Part shown: piece by piece, positions 43,203 through 43,209 of the stretch | Layout: each line of letters opens with the position of its first letter | Position numbering within the stretch: position 1 is the stretch's first letter | Assembly (NCBI RefSeq): GCF_001422815.1 | Contig: NZ_LMMP01000005.1 | Coordinates: 154,158-197,366 of the forward strand | Direction of reading: 5' to 3' | Source: Methylobacterium sp. Leaf91 | GTDB taxonomy: Bacteria; Pseudomonadota; Alphaproteobacteria; Rhizobiales; Beijerinckiaceae | Length of the DNA stretch: 43,209 nt | The notes under the pieces: generated by a model | Database searches by the model: none | Seen by the model: the letters and a program-made list of their open reading frames with translations, nothing else | Told to the model about the DNA's origin: nothing | Translations under genes and position numbers: made by a program

Positions 43203-43209
43203 TTGGAGG

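Overview
The window is GC-rich chromosomal DNA of an alphaproteobacterium. Gene content and sequence style (Fec-type signalling, HWE and LOV kinases, cupredoxin/MauG-like redox genes, short dispersed palindromic elements) point to a Methylobacterium/Methylorubrum-like member of the Rhizobiales. That assignment rests on recognition of family style, not on a marker gene. There is no rRNA, tRNA, CRISPR array, intact insertion sequence or phage gene. About 34 protein genes can be supported, plus several very small ones.

Layout. (1) 164-3037 is a membrane-bound GGDEF-EAL cyclic-di-GMP protein on the minus strand. (2) 3186-6258 holds a periplasmic redox group: a cupredoxin with an amicyanin-like copper loop, a multipass membrane protein, a 53-residue membrane protein and a di-haem cytochrome c peroxidase of the MauG/CcpA family. 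(3) 6338-7537 is nhaA. (4) 7645-11931 is a Fec-type cell-surface signalling unit, transcribed sigma factor, then anti-sigma factor, then TonB receptor with an STN signalling domain. (5) 12231-14909 is a GH63-like glycosidase, divergent from a secreted PAP2-type acid phosphatase (15269-16693). (6) 16812-19497 has a tiny membrane protein and a blue-light (LOV) hybrid histidine kinase. (7) 19719-24037 is a sugar operon: Gfo/Idh/MocA oxidoreductase, GH15 glycosidase and an MFS exporter coupled by an ATGA overlap. (8) 24088-27862 holds small proteins, an EEP-family hydrolase with a TTG start inside tandem 17-bp repeats, an orphan HWE kinase and an NAD(P)-binding protein. (9) 28135-29841 is a two-gene HlyD/YiaW-like membrane module with unusual non-coding flanks. 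(10) 30362-34010 carries a metallophosphoesterase, a two-HKD phospholipase D and a VTT (TVP38/DedA-like) membrane protein. (11) 34419-36576 has a DUF2934 protein and a chemoreceptor. (12) 36805-43156 is a compact five-gene ABC importer of the urea/short-chain-amide type followed by an amidase-signature hydrolase, best read as an uptake-and-hydrolysis operon for an organic amide.

Sensing and envelope functions dominate: c-di-GMP turnover, light, chemotaxis, extracytoplasmic sigma control, lipid and phosphate hydrolases. Two catabolic operons (sugar and amide) sit among them. The most unusual non-coding signals are a three-copy dispersed element that supplies TAG stop codons to two genes, the 17-bp tandem repeat containing a start codon, a 10-bp inverted repeat bracketing the fecI leader, and a pair of 11-bp boxes exactly 20 bp apart at 4689-4719.
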